This document shows positions 18,776-26,014 of a DNA stretch of 64,000 bases, one piece after another (positions within the stretch are counted from its first letter, which is position 1; the number at the start of each line of letters is the position of its first letter). The stretch covers positions 1,745,588 through 1,809,587 of the forward strand of contig NZ_ATVJ01000001.1 in NCBI RefSeq assembly GCF_000420665.1, written 5' to 3'. This DNA is from Ponticaulis koreensis DSM 19734. GTDB lineage: Bacteria; Pseudomonadota; Alphaproteobacteria; Caulobacterales; Hyphomonadaceae. Under the pieces are notes generated by a model. That model had not been told where the DNA came from, did no database searches, and saw nothing but the letters and a program-made list of their open reading frames with translations. The position numbers and the translations under genes were made by a program.

Positions 18776-19968
18776 AGAAGTTCCGATATGTCATCTTAAT
18801 GCCAAATGGGAAGCGGCGATCAGGTCATTTAGAAGCAAGTTCTTTCCGACTGGCAACAATGGAAGCTGAAATGCTCGACGGCGTTCTGCTTGATCTGCGG
18901 TCCGAGGATGGAAAAAGATGGTACCAATTTGAGCGTAGCGATGACGTTTCGGTCGCGACCTATGAAAGATTTTTGTCCGCATTGACACCACTCCTCCTAG
19001 CCGGCGCTAATCTCACGACCGCTCTTGGAGCCGTTGAACAATCTACTTCCAAAAACGAGGTTCTGGAGCTCACGTCGAACCTTCGATCTAGATTAAATGC
19101 CGGTGAACTGCTTAGCCAAGCAGTGCGACGTGACGGCGGCGCAGGAGAAATTGTCGGAGCTTTCATTGCTGCGGGTGAAAAGGGCGCAGGCATCAGCTTC
19201 ATGTGTGAAGAGGCCCTCAGCTATCTGAAGACAAACTCTTTGTTGAGAAAGGAAATCGAGAACGCGCTAGCGTATCCGATTTTCGTGATCATGATGGCGA
19301 TTGTGGCCTTTGCAGTTCTGGCCGTACTTGTGGCACCTGAAATAGCGCCTCTTTTGCAAGACAGTGAAAACGGATCAATGATCCTGATGCTATCATCATT
19401 TGGTTCATTTTTGAGGGATCATTTCAGCACGATAATGCTATCGACCGCAGCTGTAACAGCATTGTCGTTTGCATTGCGCAAACAGCTTCGTTTGGGAGTG
19501 CTTTGTGAAGTTTTTCTTTTATCAGTTCCCATCTTCAAGGATGCTTACAAGGACTGGCGATGCGCTCCCGTGGCGAGAACTATGGGGAGCTTGCTCAGCG
19601 CTGGAATGAGCTTCAATTCTGCAATTGAAGCAAGCAGTTCCGTCGCCAAAGGCGCTGTGAAATCCGATTTACTTCGTATGAACGAGGCAATGAAAGATGG
19701 AGTTACTTTGGGCGTTTTTCTGCGCAATGAGAAAACGCAATTTCCCGAGCGGTTTACGCGCCTGATCTTAGTTTCGGACGCTGTCGGGAATTTGGAAATG
19801 GGTTTTCAGCAAGCTGGAGAACTCTGTCAAGCAAGTGCAATCTCGAGGATAAAAAAACTGTCATCCATTTTGGGACCTACGGTCGTCGTCGTCATCGGTG
19901 GATTTGTCGCCGTTCTTATGTTGTCATTTATGTCAGGCTTGCTGAGTTTAAGTGAGGGGATTTCTTGA
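18772..19968 (+). CDS. gspF: Type II secretion inner-membrane platform protein GspF
   Basis: 398 residues, normal for GspF. It has two T2SSF repeats (first around FLSALTPLLLAGANLTTALG... GAFIAAGEKGAGI; second around RTMGSLLSAGMSFNSAIEA... SDAVGNLEMGF). Three membrane segments are visible near residues 170-195, 220-240 and at the C-terminus (VVVVIGGFVAVLMLSFMSG). It forms the inner-membrane platform with GspE, L and M. It starts inside the gspE stop (ATGA) and its end overlaps the next gene by 4 bp. Confidence 0.93.
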   Translation: MKKFRYVILMPNGKRRSGHLEASSFRLATMEAEMLDGVLLDLRSEDGKRWYQFERSDDVSVATYERFLSALTPLLLAGANLTTALGAVEQSTSKNEVLELTSNLRSRLNAGELLSQAVRRDGGAGEIVGAFIAAGEKGAGISFMCEEALSYLKTNSLLRKEIENALAYPIFVIMMAIVAFAVLAVLVAPEIAPLLQDSENGSMILMLSSFGSFLRDHFSTIMLSTAAVTALSFALRKQLRLGVLCEVFLLSVPIFKDAYKDWRCAPVARTMGSLLSAGMSFNSAIEASSSVAKGAVKSDLLRMNEAMKDGVTLGVFLRNEKTQFPERFTRLILVSDAVGNLEMGFQQAGELCQASAISRIKKLSSILGPTVVVVIGGFVAVLMLSFMSGLLSLSEGIS

Positions 19969-20330
19969 GAACGCACGCCGATAACGGTTTTGCCATAATT
20001 GACACGCTTGTCGCGTTGTTCGTGCTTTCTTTGGGGGCTACTTCTTTGTTGCTTCTTCAGATTCTCTCCACAGAGCTCTCCGAAAATTCGCTACGGCGTA
20101 GCGAGGCCATACAAATTGCCTCTGAGCTACTTGAAGGGCCCCAGCAATACATCTCAGAGCAAAGAGTCATACATAATCGGATGTATCAGGTTGATTTGCA
20201 GTCTGAAGTTACGGCCGCCCGAAGTCACCCTCAACTTAGCTTAATTCAAAAAAACCTTACTATATCCTGGGAAAGCGACGGCGAACATCAGCTGGTTCTG
20301 ACACGCGCGATCATTGAGGCGCGCCAATGA
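19965..20330 (+). CDS. gspI: Small pseudopilin, GspI-like
   Basis: 121 residues from a TTG overlapping gspF. The N-terminus MRTHADNG followed by FAIIDTLVALFVLSLGATSL is a type IV pilin-like helix. Mature position 5 is Asp instead of the usual Glu, which is rare but keeps the charge. The size and the LVALFVLSLG pattern fit GspI, the minor pseudopilin that nucleates the tip. GspH or GspJ cannot be excluded without alignment. Confidence 0.6.
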   Translation: MRTHADNGFAIIDTLVALFVLSLGATSLLLLQILSTELSENSLRRSEAIQIASELLEGPQQYISEQRVIHNRMYQVDLQSEVTAARSHPQLSLIQKNLTISWESDGEHQLVLTRAIIEARQ

Positions 20331-20563
20331 ACGATTTGGGTTTTACGCTTGTCGAGACACTAGTCGCTTTATTGATTTTGGGTCTAACTTTTACTTATCT
20401 CGGCTCCATGGTTCAGATGCAGTTACTCGTTCTTGATCGGCTTGAAAGGAGCAAAGAAGTGATTTCGGAACTGAACGATCTTCCCGTATCTCGACCCCGA
20501 CTATCAGAGCTTGATGCTAATTGTGTTTTTGATGCAGCGAGCAGGCAATGCCGCCCAAGCTGA
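20327..20563 (+). CDS. Very short pseudopilin, possibly GspH or GspJ type
   Basis: 78 residues with a clean prepilin site MNDLG|FTLVETLVALLILGL and Glu at mature position 5. Only about 55 residues follow the helix, far shorter than GspH (about 160) or GspJ (about 190), and they contain a Cys pair (NCVF, QCRPS). The gene overlaps both neighbours, so it is part of the operon and not an artefact. It may be a truncated minor pseudopilin that still fits the tip complex. The type cannot be assigned by eye. Confidence 0.65.
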   Translation: MNDLGFTLVETLVALLILGLTFTYLGSMVQMQLLVLDRLERSKEVISELNDLPVSRPRLSELDANCVFDAASRQCRPS

Positions 20564-21408
20564 GTCATGCCATCATTTGGACGGGAACAGGCGTTTTCGA
20601 TCGATTTTGGATTTGGGCGTTGTCGTGCATCGTCTTTGCGGTTTCGTTTGGCCGATTTGGGAAAAGCTACAGATCGCTGAATACCAGTGAATACTTCTCC
20701 GGAGAATTTGACCGAGACGGTGTATCAGGGCGGGATCTGAAGCGAGCCTTTAGGGTAGCGATACAGCACCTTTCGCCGGTCCCACTCGACGAGGCAAGGA
20801 TTCTTGCCATGCAGACGAATCGTGGGACGATTAATTATGTTGTGACGCGAAACAAAACCGAATTGGTCAGCTTTCAACATTTAGGAATAAACGTAGACGG
20901 TCGGCGGTATATTACCGGTCCTTTTTCTTCACTACGTATCGTCGTCCTGATTGTCATTGCCCTCTCGTTAATCGGCTCGTTAACTACTTCTGTTTTGCGA
21001 TCCAATACTGAACGCGACGCTTTGGAAATTCAGCTTCAAGACCTGCAGTTCTCAAATGAACAGCTGCGTTCTCGACTAGTTCGAACTCAATCAAACTCTC
21101 AGATTTTAGCGGAAGCCAATCGATACATCGACCAGATTGAAAGTTGGAGTTCGCCTTCGTCTCACCATGCGATTCTTGAGAACATGTCCAACCTGACACC
21201 GGATGGCGCTTGGTGGAATACGGTTCAGTTTGACGGACAATCGGTTGTTTTTGAAATGCGTGCTGCAAATGCAAACGCCGTTTTATCGGGAATTGCTCAA
21301 CCTGAAACACATCCACATCTACGCCCGGGACCACGAATATCGACGGAGCGACAAGGAGTTGAGTCTTTTTCAATCGTGGCAACCTCTCCTTATGGAGATT
21401 CGAATTGA
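20548..21408 (+). CDS. gspL: GspL/PilN-like inner-membrane assembly protein
   Basis: 286 residues. The middle has a strong membrane helix (near 128-150, IVVLIVIALSLIGSL), then a coiled coil (TERDALEIQLQDLQFSNEQL). A PilN/GspL-like periplasmic ferredoxin fold follows (HAILENMSNLTPDGAWWNTV, VVFEMRAANANAVLSGI). The N-terminal cytoplasmic part is only about 125 residues and lacks room for the full actin-like GspL domain that binds GspE. It overlaps the preceding pseudopilin by 16 bp and the next gene by 4 bp. Position and fold order support a reduced GspL; PilN is the other reading. Confidence 0.65.
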   Translation: MPPKLSHAIIWTGTGVFDRFWIWALSCIVFAVSFGRFGKSYRSLNTSEYFSGEFDRDGVSGRDLKRAFRVAIQHLSPVPLDEARILAMQTNRGTINYVVTRNKTELVSFQHLGINVDGRRYITGPFSSLRIVVLIVIALSLIGSLTTSVLRSNTERDALEIQLQDLQFSNEQLRSRLVRTQSNSQILAEANRYIDQIESWSSPSSHHAILENMSNLTPDGAWWNTVQFDGQSVVFEMRAANANAVLSGIAQPETHPHLRPGPRISTERQGVESFSIVATSPYGDSN

Positions 21409-22217
21409 TGTCGTCACACGGCATTAAAGCATTGATAGGGTGGTCAATGATCTTGGCCATCTTCATTAGCTTTATGTACATTTCTTCTATCGGAAGGGAG
21501 CGTGTCAATCGATTGCGCGCGTCCGTTGATAATCTCGCGGCTCAGCGGCAACTTTTTTCAGACAGATTATCCGATGCTCGCTCAGACAATGCGTCTTTTG
21601 GTCAGCTTGAGCCAGAAGACTTCGAAACATTTAAACGAGCAAGACAATCGCAAGTCATACAGATAATTCGTCAACATGCGATAGAGTTACAAAGTGTCAG
21701 CGAAATACCAGTTCGAAGCCCAATTCTCAACGCGGCAAGCTGGCGTATAGAGTTCGAACTCACTCCAATGGCCCTATCCGAACTGTTGGACGAGTTTTCT
21801 CAGATTCCCGATCTTGTCCTGGATGCATATTCCATTCAACGACGGAGCGCTGATACTTTAAGCGGGGATTTCCGGATCACAACGGTGATGGGCGTGGATA
21901 TTCAGCCAGTGCGTCAAGTCGACAATTGGGAGGCTTTCCATTCGCGAAACCCTTTCGATGAGCTGAGGAGGCCGATGAACTCAAGGGCACCAGAGTGGGT
22001 CGAAGCTGATCGAAGTGAATTTCGATTAATTGGATTGCGTTATGACGGCGCCGAGTGGCTCGCGCTTATGAGTGTCAATGGAAACTCTGAACCTGAAGCG
22101 CGAAAAGCGGGTGAAGAATTGGAAGGCCAAACCATAGCAAGCGTAACACATAACGGAGTTATCTTGATTTCAGCCGACGGCCAAGAAACGCGATACTCTC
22201 TTTTTTCTTCAGACTAG
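21405..22217 (+). CDS. gspM: GspM-like protein with C-terminal GspC-HR-like domain
   Basis: 270 residues. Short N-terminus, one membrane helix (IGWSMILAIFISFMYISSIG), a coiled coil, and a GspM-like ferredoxin region (WRIEFELTPMALSELLDEFS). A final segment of about 70 residues (FRLIGLRYDGAEWLALMSVN... GQTIASVTHNGVILIS) has the pattern of the GspC homology region or PilP, which contacts the secretin. Canonical systems encode GspM and GspC separately; no separate gspC is seen here. The fusion reading is by pattern, not alignment. It is the last gene of the operon. TTC-AGA-C then TAG ends it, with no clear terminator after. Confidence 0.6.
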   Translation: MMSSHGIKALIGWSMILAIFISFMYISSIGRERVNRLRASVDNLAAQRQLFSDRLSDARSDNASFGQLEPEDFETFKRARQSQVIQIIRQHAIELQSVSEIPVRSPILNAASWRIEFELTPMALSELLDEFSQIPDLVLDAYSIQRRSADTLSGDFRITTVMGVDIQPVRQVDNWEAFHSRNPFDELRRPMNSRAPEWVEADRSEFRLIGLRYDGAEWLALMSVNGNSEPEARKAGEELEGQTIASVTHNGVILISADGQETRYSLFSSD

Positions 22218-22863
22218 GATCTCAAGTTGCGCTCATCTGTTGAGCAGTATCATAAAACCTGAGTAATATGAGCTGGAGTTTCAACCTGGCAGTCTAGTGT
22301 GGCTTGAGGCTTAGGGCGTAATCGAAACAGTTAATGCTGATAAAATCAGTATAGCGCGCCATTCGGATCGCTCCGCCTCATTCTATGCCGTTCCCCGTGT
22401 TGCTGCCGCGAGCCGGTAGGCAAGTACAAATTTTCGTCTTTTTATCCTGTATCAAGTGCCGCTTCAGGATGAGCAATTAAACGGGAAAGATCGCCGGACT
22501 GTGTCCAATAGATTCTAGCGTTAGCTGGATAGATTGATGAGAAATTGGCACTTCCATCTTGATGTTTCACTTTGGATTCATTTTTTTGCCCGGTAGATCG
22601 AGAATCTGTTGGCGAAAAAGCTTTGTGGCCGCCACATCAAGGGATTTCAGAAGTGCCTTGACAGGAACTCATACAGATAGGCTTCGATCCTTTGCGCAAG
22701 GCTTAGGGCTGCTCGCCCTCAGCGCACTTCGTAGAAAATAGAGCGGTCTCCCGAGGCTCGGGTATTCCCTGCGCCCGCCGCCGATTTTCCCTCCGTTTGC
22801 ACACCCCGCTTTCGCCAAGGGGCAGGTTTGCATGTGCAACCCATACCTGACGGAGGTTTTAAG
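22218..22863. other. Gap of about 650 bases at the left edge of the mobilizable island
   Basis: No gene is supported. A 60-codon frame at 22559-22741 ends in a hydrophobic stretch and basic tail but has no upstream signal or family match. The segment just before ardA (about 22740-22860) is C/T-rich and carries GACGGAGG, the ribosome site of ardA. The island boundary probably lies here, but I found no flanking direct repeat and no tRNA gene. Confidence 0.5.
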
Positions 22864-23382
22864 ATGAAAAGCGAAGGAGAGATCAGAATCTATGTGGCGT
22901 GTCTCGCCGCCTATAATAACGGCTATCTACACGGTCAGTGGATTGATGCGGCTTTAGGTGATGACTCAATCTGGAACGGGATCAGAGAGGTGCTCAAATC
23001 CTCGCCAATCCCTGACGCGGAAGAGTGGGCAATTCATGATCATGAAGGCTTTGAGGGGCTTGATATCTCGGAATATGAGGAGATTGAAAGCGTCTGCGAA
23101 AAAGCCGCCTTCATTGAAGAGCATGGGCGATTGGGCGCTGAACTTGCCTCACATTATGTCGGTGATCTTGAAGAGGCCAAAACTGCGCTCAATGATCACT
23201 ATGCGGGTCAGTATTCCTCTCTTGCGGAGTTTGCAGAAGAGCTGACCGAACAGATCACACAAGTTCCGGACTCCCTGCAATACTATATCGATTACGAGCT
23301 TATGGGGCGGGATCTGGAAATCAGTGACGTGTTTGTCATTCGTCTTGGTTATGAAGAGCTGCATGTCTTTTGGAATGGCTGA
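22864..23382 (+). CDS. ardA: Antirestriction protein ArdA
   Basis: The ATG at 22864 follows ACGGAGG. The 172-residue acidic product starts GEIRIYVACLAAYNNGYLHG and has EEWAIHDHEGF and DLEEAKTALNDHYAGQYSSL, the recognised ArdA pattern. ArdA is a DNA-mimic dimer that blocks type I restriction enzymes. It is carried by conjugative and mobilizable elements to protect incoming DNA. Here it opens an island that also has a relaxase and a MobC-like gene 4-6 kb away. Confidence 0.93.
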   Translation: MKSEGEIRIYVACLAAYNNGYLHGQWIDAALGDDSIWNGIREVLKSSPIPDAEEWAIHDHEGFEGLDISEYEEIESVCEKAAFIEEHGRLGAELASHYVGDLEEAKTALNDHYAGQYSSLAEFAEELTEQITQVPDSLQYYIDYELMGRDLEISDVFVIRLGYEELHVFWNG

Positions 23383-23423
23383 CCGATATGGTTCACTAAC
23401 CGTCTCGTGAAGGGGTGATGCCC

Positions 23424-23660
23424 TTACACGGACGGATGGTGTCGATTTACCAATTTGCTGTGCAGCTTGAGAATAATGTTGCTACCCGTTCTCTTGAACA
23501 TAAAGGGAAACAGCGCGTGCGCAGAGACAGCAATAGCGCCCATAGCCATCAAACCACCAACGCGCATTGCGAATAAAGCATGTTGAAGATAACTCTCTCC
23601 AACGCGCGTTGGGTGTTCAGTAAATAGACTTTTTATTTTTGAGAAGACTTCAGTCTGCAT
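23424..23660 (-). CDS. DUF6356 family membrane protein
   Basis: 78 residues from an ATG preceded by GAGGAAAAGG. The pattern LFTEHPTRVGESYLQHALFAMRVGG followed by a hydrophobic helix (LMAMGAIAVSAHALFPFMF) and RTGSNIILKLH matches the alphaproteobacterial DUF6356 family as I remember it. One or two membrane helices are likely. No function is known. It is followed on the same strand by nothing close; upstream is the dioxygenase-like gene, 17 bp away, so the two may be cotranscribed. Confidence 0.75.
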   Translation of the reverse strand: MQTEVFSKIKSLFTEHPTRVGESYLQHALFAMRVGGLMAMGAIAVSAHALFPFMFKRTGSNIILKLHSKLVNRHHPSV

Positions 23661-23676
23661 TTCCTTTTCCTCGGTT

Positions 23677-24771
23677 TCAATGTTGATTTTCCGGCGAAGT
23701 GACCGCCTCTAAGTAACTGAATTCAAAGTTATTTTTAGGTCTTAAGCGCTGGAGGGCGTCAAGATTTCTACGATAGTAGGTTCGAATCACAGATCGTGCT
23801 TTGATCGTCCCATCATCGTTCTGAGCAGATGCTCGACCATGCAGCATATAATCCTGAGGGAAAACAAAGCTGTCATTCGTTTTGACAACTATTTCGCGGG
23901 TTACCGCTGATATCGCATCGTCAAGTTCGTTTTTCGCTCCGAAAGCCACTCGGTCTGAATCGTTCGCGACTTTCGTTCCATAGCTTGAATAGGCGATCGA
24001 AAGACGACCACTGGGATTGATCCAGAGAACCGGTTTTTTTACACCGGGGTGGTCAATCCCGAAAGATGGCGACAACTTATGAAGGAATCGGTCCGACTGC
24101 TTCAGGACCCTTATAGTTTCCTCACTCAACCGACGAATGATGTCAGGCAACATCGCGAAATGTGTGGAGACCGATTGATCATTGTATTCGGCTGTCAGTT
24201 GAATGAAATGCGGGTGAAAATGGGGTGAACCAGCCGACAAGTCGGAATGAATTTGGTGAAGGCCTGGAGCAGAATTGCTGTTTGGCGTACCGTGCTTTTT
24301 GGGTTTCTGACTGTCAGCGAGACCGGGCAAATTCTCATCAACGTACGTAAACGGTCGCAGGTCTAAAGCAATGCCAACTGCGAGGTGACGAACTCGCTTG
24401 AAACTCTCGTGCGCGACGTCGTTCAGGAGACCAGAAATATAAAACGGCTTTGCAGCAGCAAACATTTTTAGAGCTCTCAAACGACAGAAGAAGGAACACC
24501 CTTGAAAAATTTCTGCAAAAAGAACTTCTTCTCTATGTCCACGAGGAATGTCGAAGATCTTTAACAGAGTCATTTCTGCCGCTCTGAGTTCCACAATCTC
24601 TTCAGGGGGCAAATTGACAAACACCTTTGGATCTGTAGCACCACAGAACTCGGTATTGCTCCAGACCACGTGTTCTGAAGAAAGGTGACACGCTTCTATT
24701 TCGGTGTCTGTATTTTGGACTGGCCTCAGTTGATTAGCGTCAGTGTTTGCTCGAAGGGGCAATCTGTTCAT
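23677..24771 (-). CDS. TauD/TfdA-like Fe(II)/2-oxoglutarate dioxygenase
   Basis: The start is taken at the ATG at 24771, with GGAG upstream and overlapping the preceding stop (ATGA). The 364-residue product has an HxD iron motif (LHQIHSD, near residues 172-174). Late in the protein are a distal His (YMLHGRA, near 311) and Arg-rich RSVIRTYYRRN. That is the 2-His-1-carboxylate plus 2OG-binding Arg arrangement of TauD-like oxygenases. A short PNSNSAPG stretch precedes the HxD. It may hydroxylate an amino acid or small metabolite; the substrate is unknown. It is coupled to a 99-residue gene upstream, suggesting a shared task. Confidence 0.65.
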   Translation of the reverse strand: MNRLPLRANTDANQLRPVQNTDTEIEACHLSSEHVVWSNTEFCGATDPKVFVNLPPEEIVELRAAEMTLLKIFDIPRGHREEVLFAEIFQGCSFFCRLRALKMFAAAKPFYISGLLNDVAHESFKRVRHLAVGIALDLRPFTYVDENLPGLADSQKPKKHGTPNSNSAPGLHQIHSDLSAGSPHFHPHFIQLTAEYNDQSVSTHFAMLPDIIRRLSEETIRVLKQSDRFLHKLSPSFGIDHPGVKKPVLWINPSGRLSIAYSSYGTKVANDSDRVAFGAKNELDDAISAVTREIVVKTNDSFVFPQDYMLHGRASAQNDDGTIKARSVIRTYYRRNLDALQRLRPKNNFEFSYLEAVTSPENQH

Positions 24772-25067
24772 CGTGAATCTCCGATGACAACTGCATGCCT
24801 CACAGCCTTTTCTCGCGCTTGTTGGTACCGATAGCCAGCCAGATAGAGAGCTTTTCGTTCCGTGTTCCAAACACCCGGGGGCGTCTCATCTTGATAGTGA
24901 TCAAATGCTGCACAGCCAGCTTTGAAAGCCTCGTGGGTTTTTACTTCAGTCTCGGAAAGATGACGGAGAGCGCGGCAATTTGTGTACGCTTCGATCGATT
25001 CATAGGCGCGATCAAACGAGACATGGGTATCTACATTTTGTGTGTCGGCGAATTTACGAAGATGCAT
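24768..25067 (-). CDS. Small protein coupled to the dioxygenase
   Basis: 99 residues from an ATG with GGGAGGATTACC upstream, a strong ribosome site. It is polar and probably helical, with a C-terminal pattern ERKALYLAGYRYQQAREKAV. The family is not recognised. Its stop overlaps the start of the dioxygenase gene by 4 bp, so translation is coupled and the products may interact. A promoter with a perfect -35 lies just upstream. Confidence 0.65.
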   Translation of the reverse strand: MHLRKFADTQNVDTHVSFDRAYESIEAYTNCRALRHLSETEVKTHEAFKAGCAAFDHYQDETPPGVWNTERKALYLAGYRYQQAREKAVRHAVVIGDSR

Positions 25068-25096
25068 TGGTAATCCTCCCTCGGTCCGAAGGAAGG

Positions 25097-25123
25097 ATTA
25101 TTTTAAAAAGTTATCTATGTCAA
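25097..25123 (-). promoter_or_regulatory. Candidate promoter of the dioxygenase operon
   Basis: On the minus strand a perfect -35 box TTGACA (25118-25123) is followed after 15 bases by AATAAT (25097-25102). The gene start at 25067 is 30 bases further on. The spacing is shorter than the ideal 17, so strength is uncertain. Confidence 0.4.
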
Positions 25124-25130
25124 TTACAAT

Positions 25131-25850
25131 TTATCCGACCCGTAATGCGAGATCGGGCTGAGGTTCTAGCTTGGAAACCTCCTGTATGATCGCAATGACA
25201 AAATCTTGTGGTGTTAGGTTTGGAACATTACGCTTGTTGCAAGCAGCTTTCAAAAGATCGTAAGTTGCCACGGTAGGTTTCACATTCAGTCTATGAGTCG
25301 GCTCTCTATTGGGATCGGGACGTCCTTTTCGCGTAAATGCCCGAACGGACAATTCGTCAAGATGTTCTTGAGTGACCGTGTCTAACAAGCTGTTCACTGT
25401 CCCGGTGACCGTTTGATTCGGACAGCCAGTTTTAACCGGAATTGCCTCGACGAAAGTTCGAAATTTCTCATATATCGAAACTGGAACAACTACTCCTAAC
25501 GTTTTTCGGTCGCGTGCAATTTCAGTGATCTCCAGGCGCAATGAAGGGTGTTCTCGAAGTGCAACTCGAACGAACTCTCCGCGCGACAAACCAGCTAGAC
25601 GCGCCGCTGCTGCCAAAACGTACTCGGCATCATTCGAAACTGTCTCACCCAAGTTCCTCCTCTTCCGAACCGTAGGTTTGCGGTCAGAATGATTATTCTT
25701 TGCAGAAATACCTTGATTTTGCAAGGAAAAAGAAGTTTTTGGCTGATTTTTTAGTTTCTTGCTATCTCTTAGAAGGCCGGACTTCCGGGCTCGTTTCTCA
25801 GAGCTATCCACAGACGTTTCCGACTCTGCGGGGTCTTTCTTAGAAGCCAT
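25131..25850 (-). CDS. Basic protein of unknown function, possible DNA-binding
   Basis: The frame extends to an ATG at 25862, but the AAGGAG there abuts that codon, so the ATG at 25850 is preferred (239 residues). The first 65 residues are Lys/Arg/Ser-rich and look disordered. Then comes EYVLAAAARLAGLSRGEFVR, a helix pattern like the ribbon-helix-helix/DUF1778 type. The second half (RLNVKPTVATYDLLKAACNK) may be a repeat of the same kind of fold. No family is recognised. Island location and basic charge suggest a DNA-binding or regulatory role; that is inference. Confidence 0.5.
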   Translation of the reverse strand: MASKKDPAESETSVDSSEKRARKSGLLRDSKKLKNQPKTSFSLQNQGISAKNNHSDRKPTVRKRRNLGETVSNDAEYVLAAAARLAGLSRGEFVRVALREHPSLRLEITEIARDRKTLGVVVPVSIYEKFRTFVEAIPVKTGCPNQTVTGTVNSLLDTVTQEHLDELSVRAFTRKGRPDPNREPTHRLNVKPTVATYDLLKAACNKRNVPNLTPQDFVIAIIQEVSKLEPQPDLALRVG

Positions 25851-26014
25851 TATAGGAACCATCTCCTTAATACCAAATCCAATTCAAGCCGTCTGTGATG
25901 GCCAATGCGAGCGTGTGCAGTAATCAGTAATAGCATAAAAGTAAACCGTTAGCGTGCAGAATATGTAATTATACTTCTGGACCCAAGTTTGAGCGAAAAT
26001 TTTACTAACTGCAG

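Noticed and set aside
22559-22741. Possible sorting-signal protein ending in a hydrophobic segment and RRK
   Set aside because: No ribosome site, no PEP or Gly-Gly motif, and no domain upstream; likely chance.
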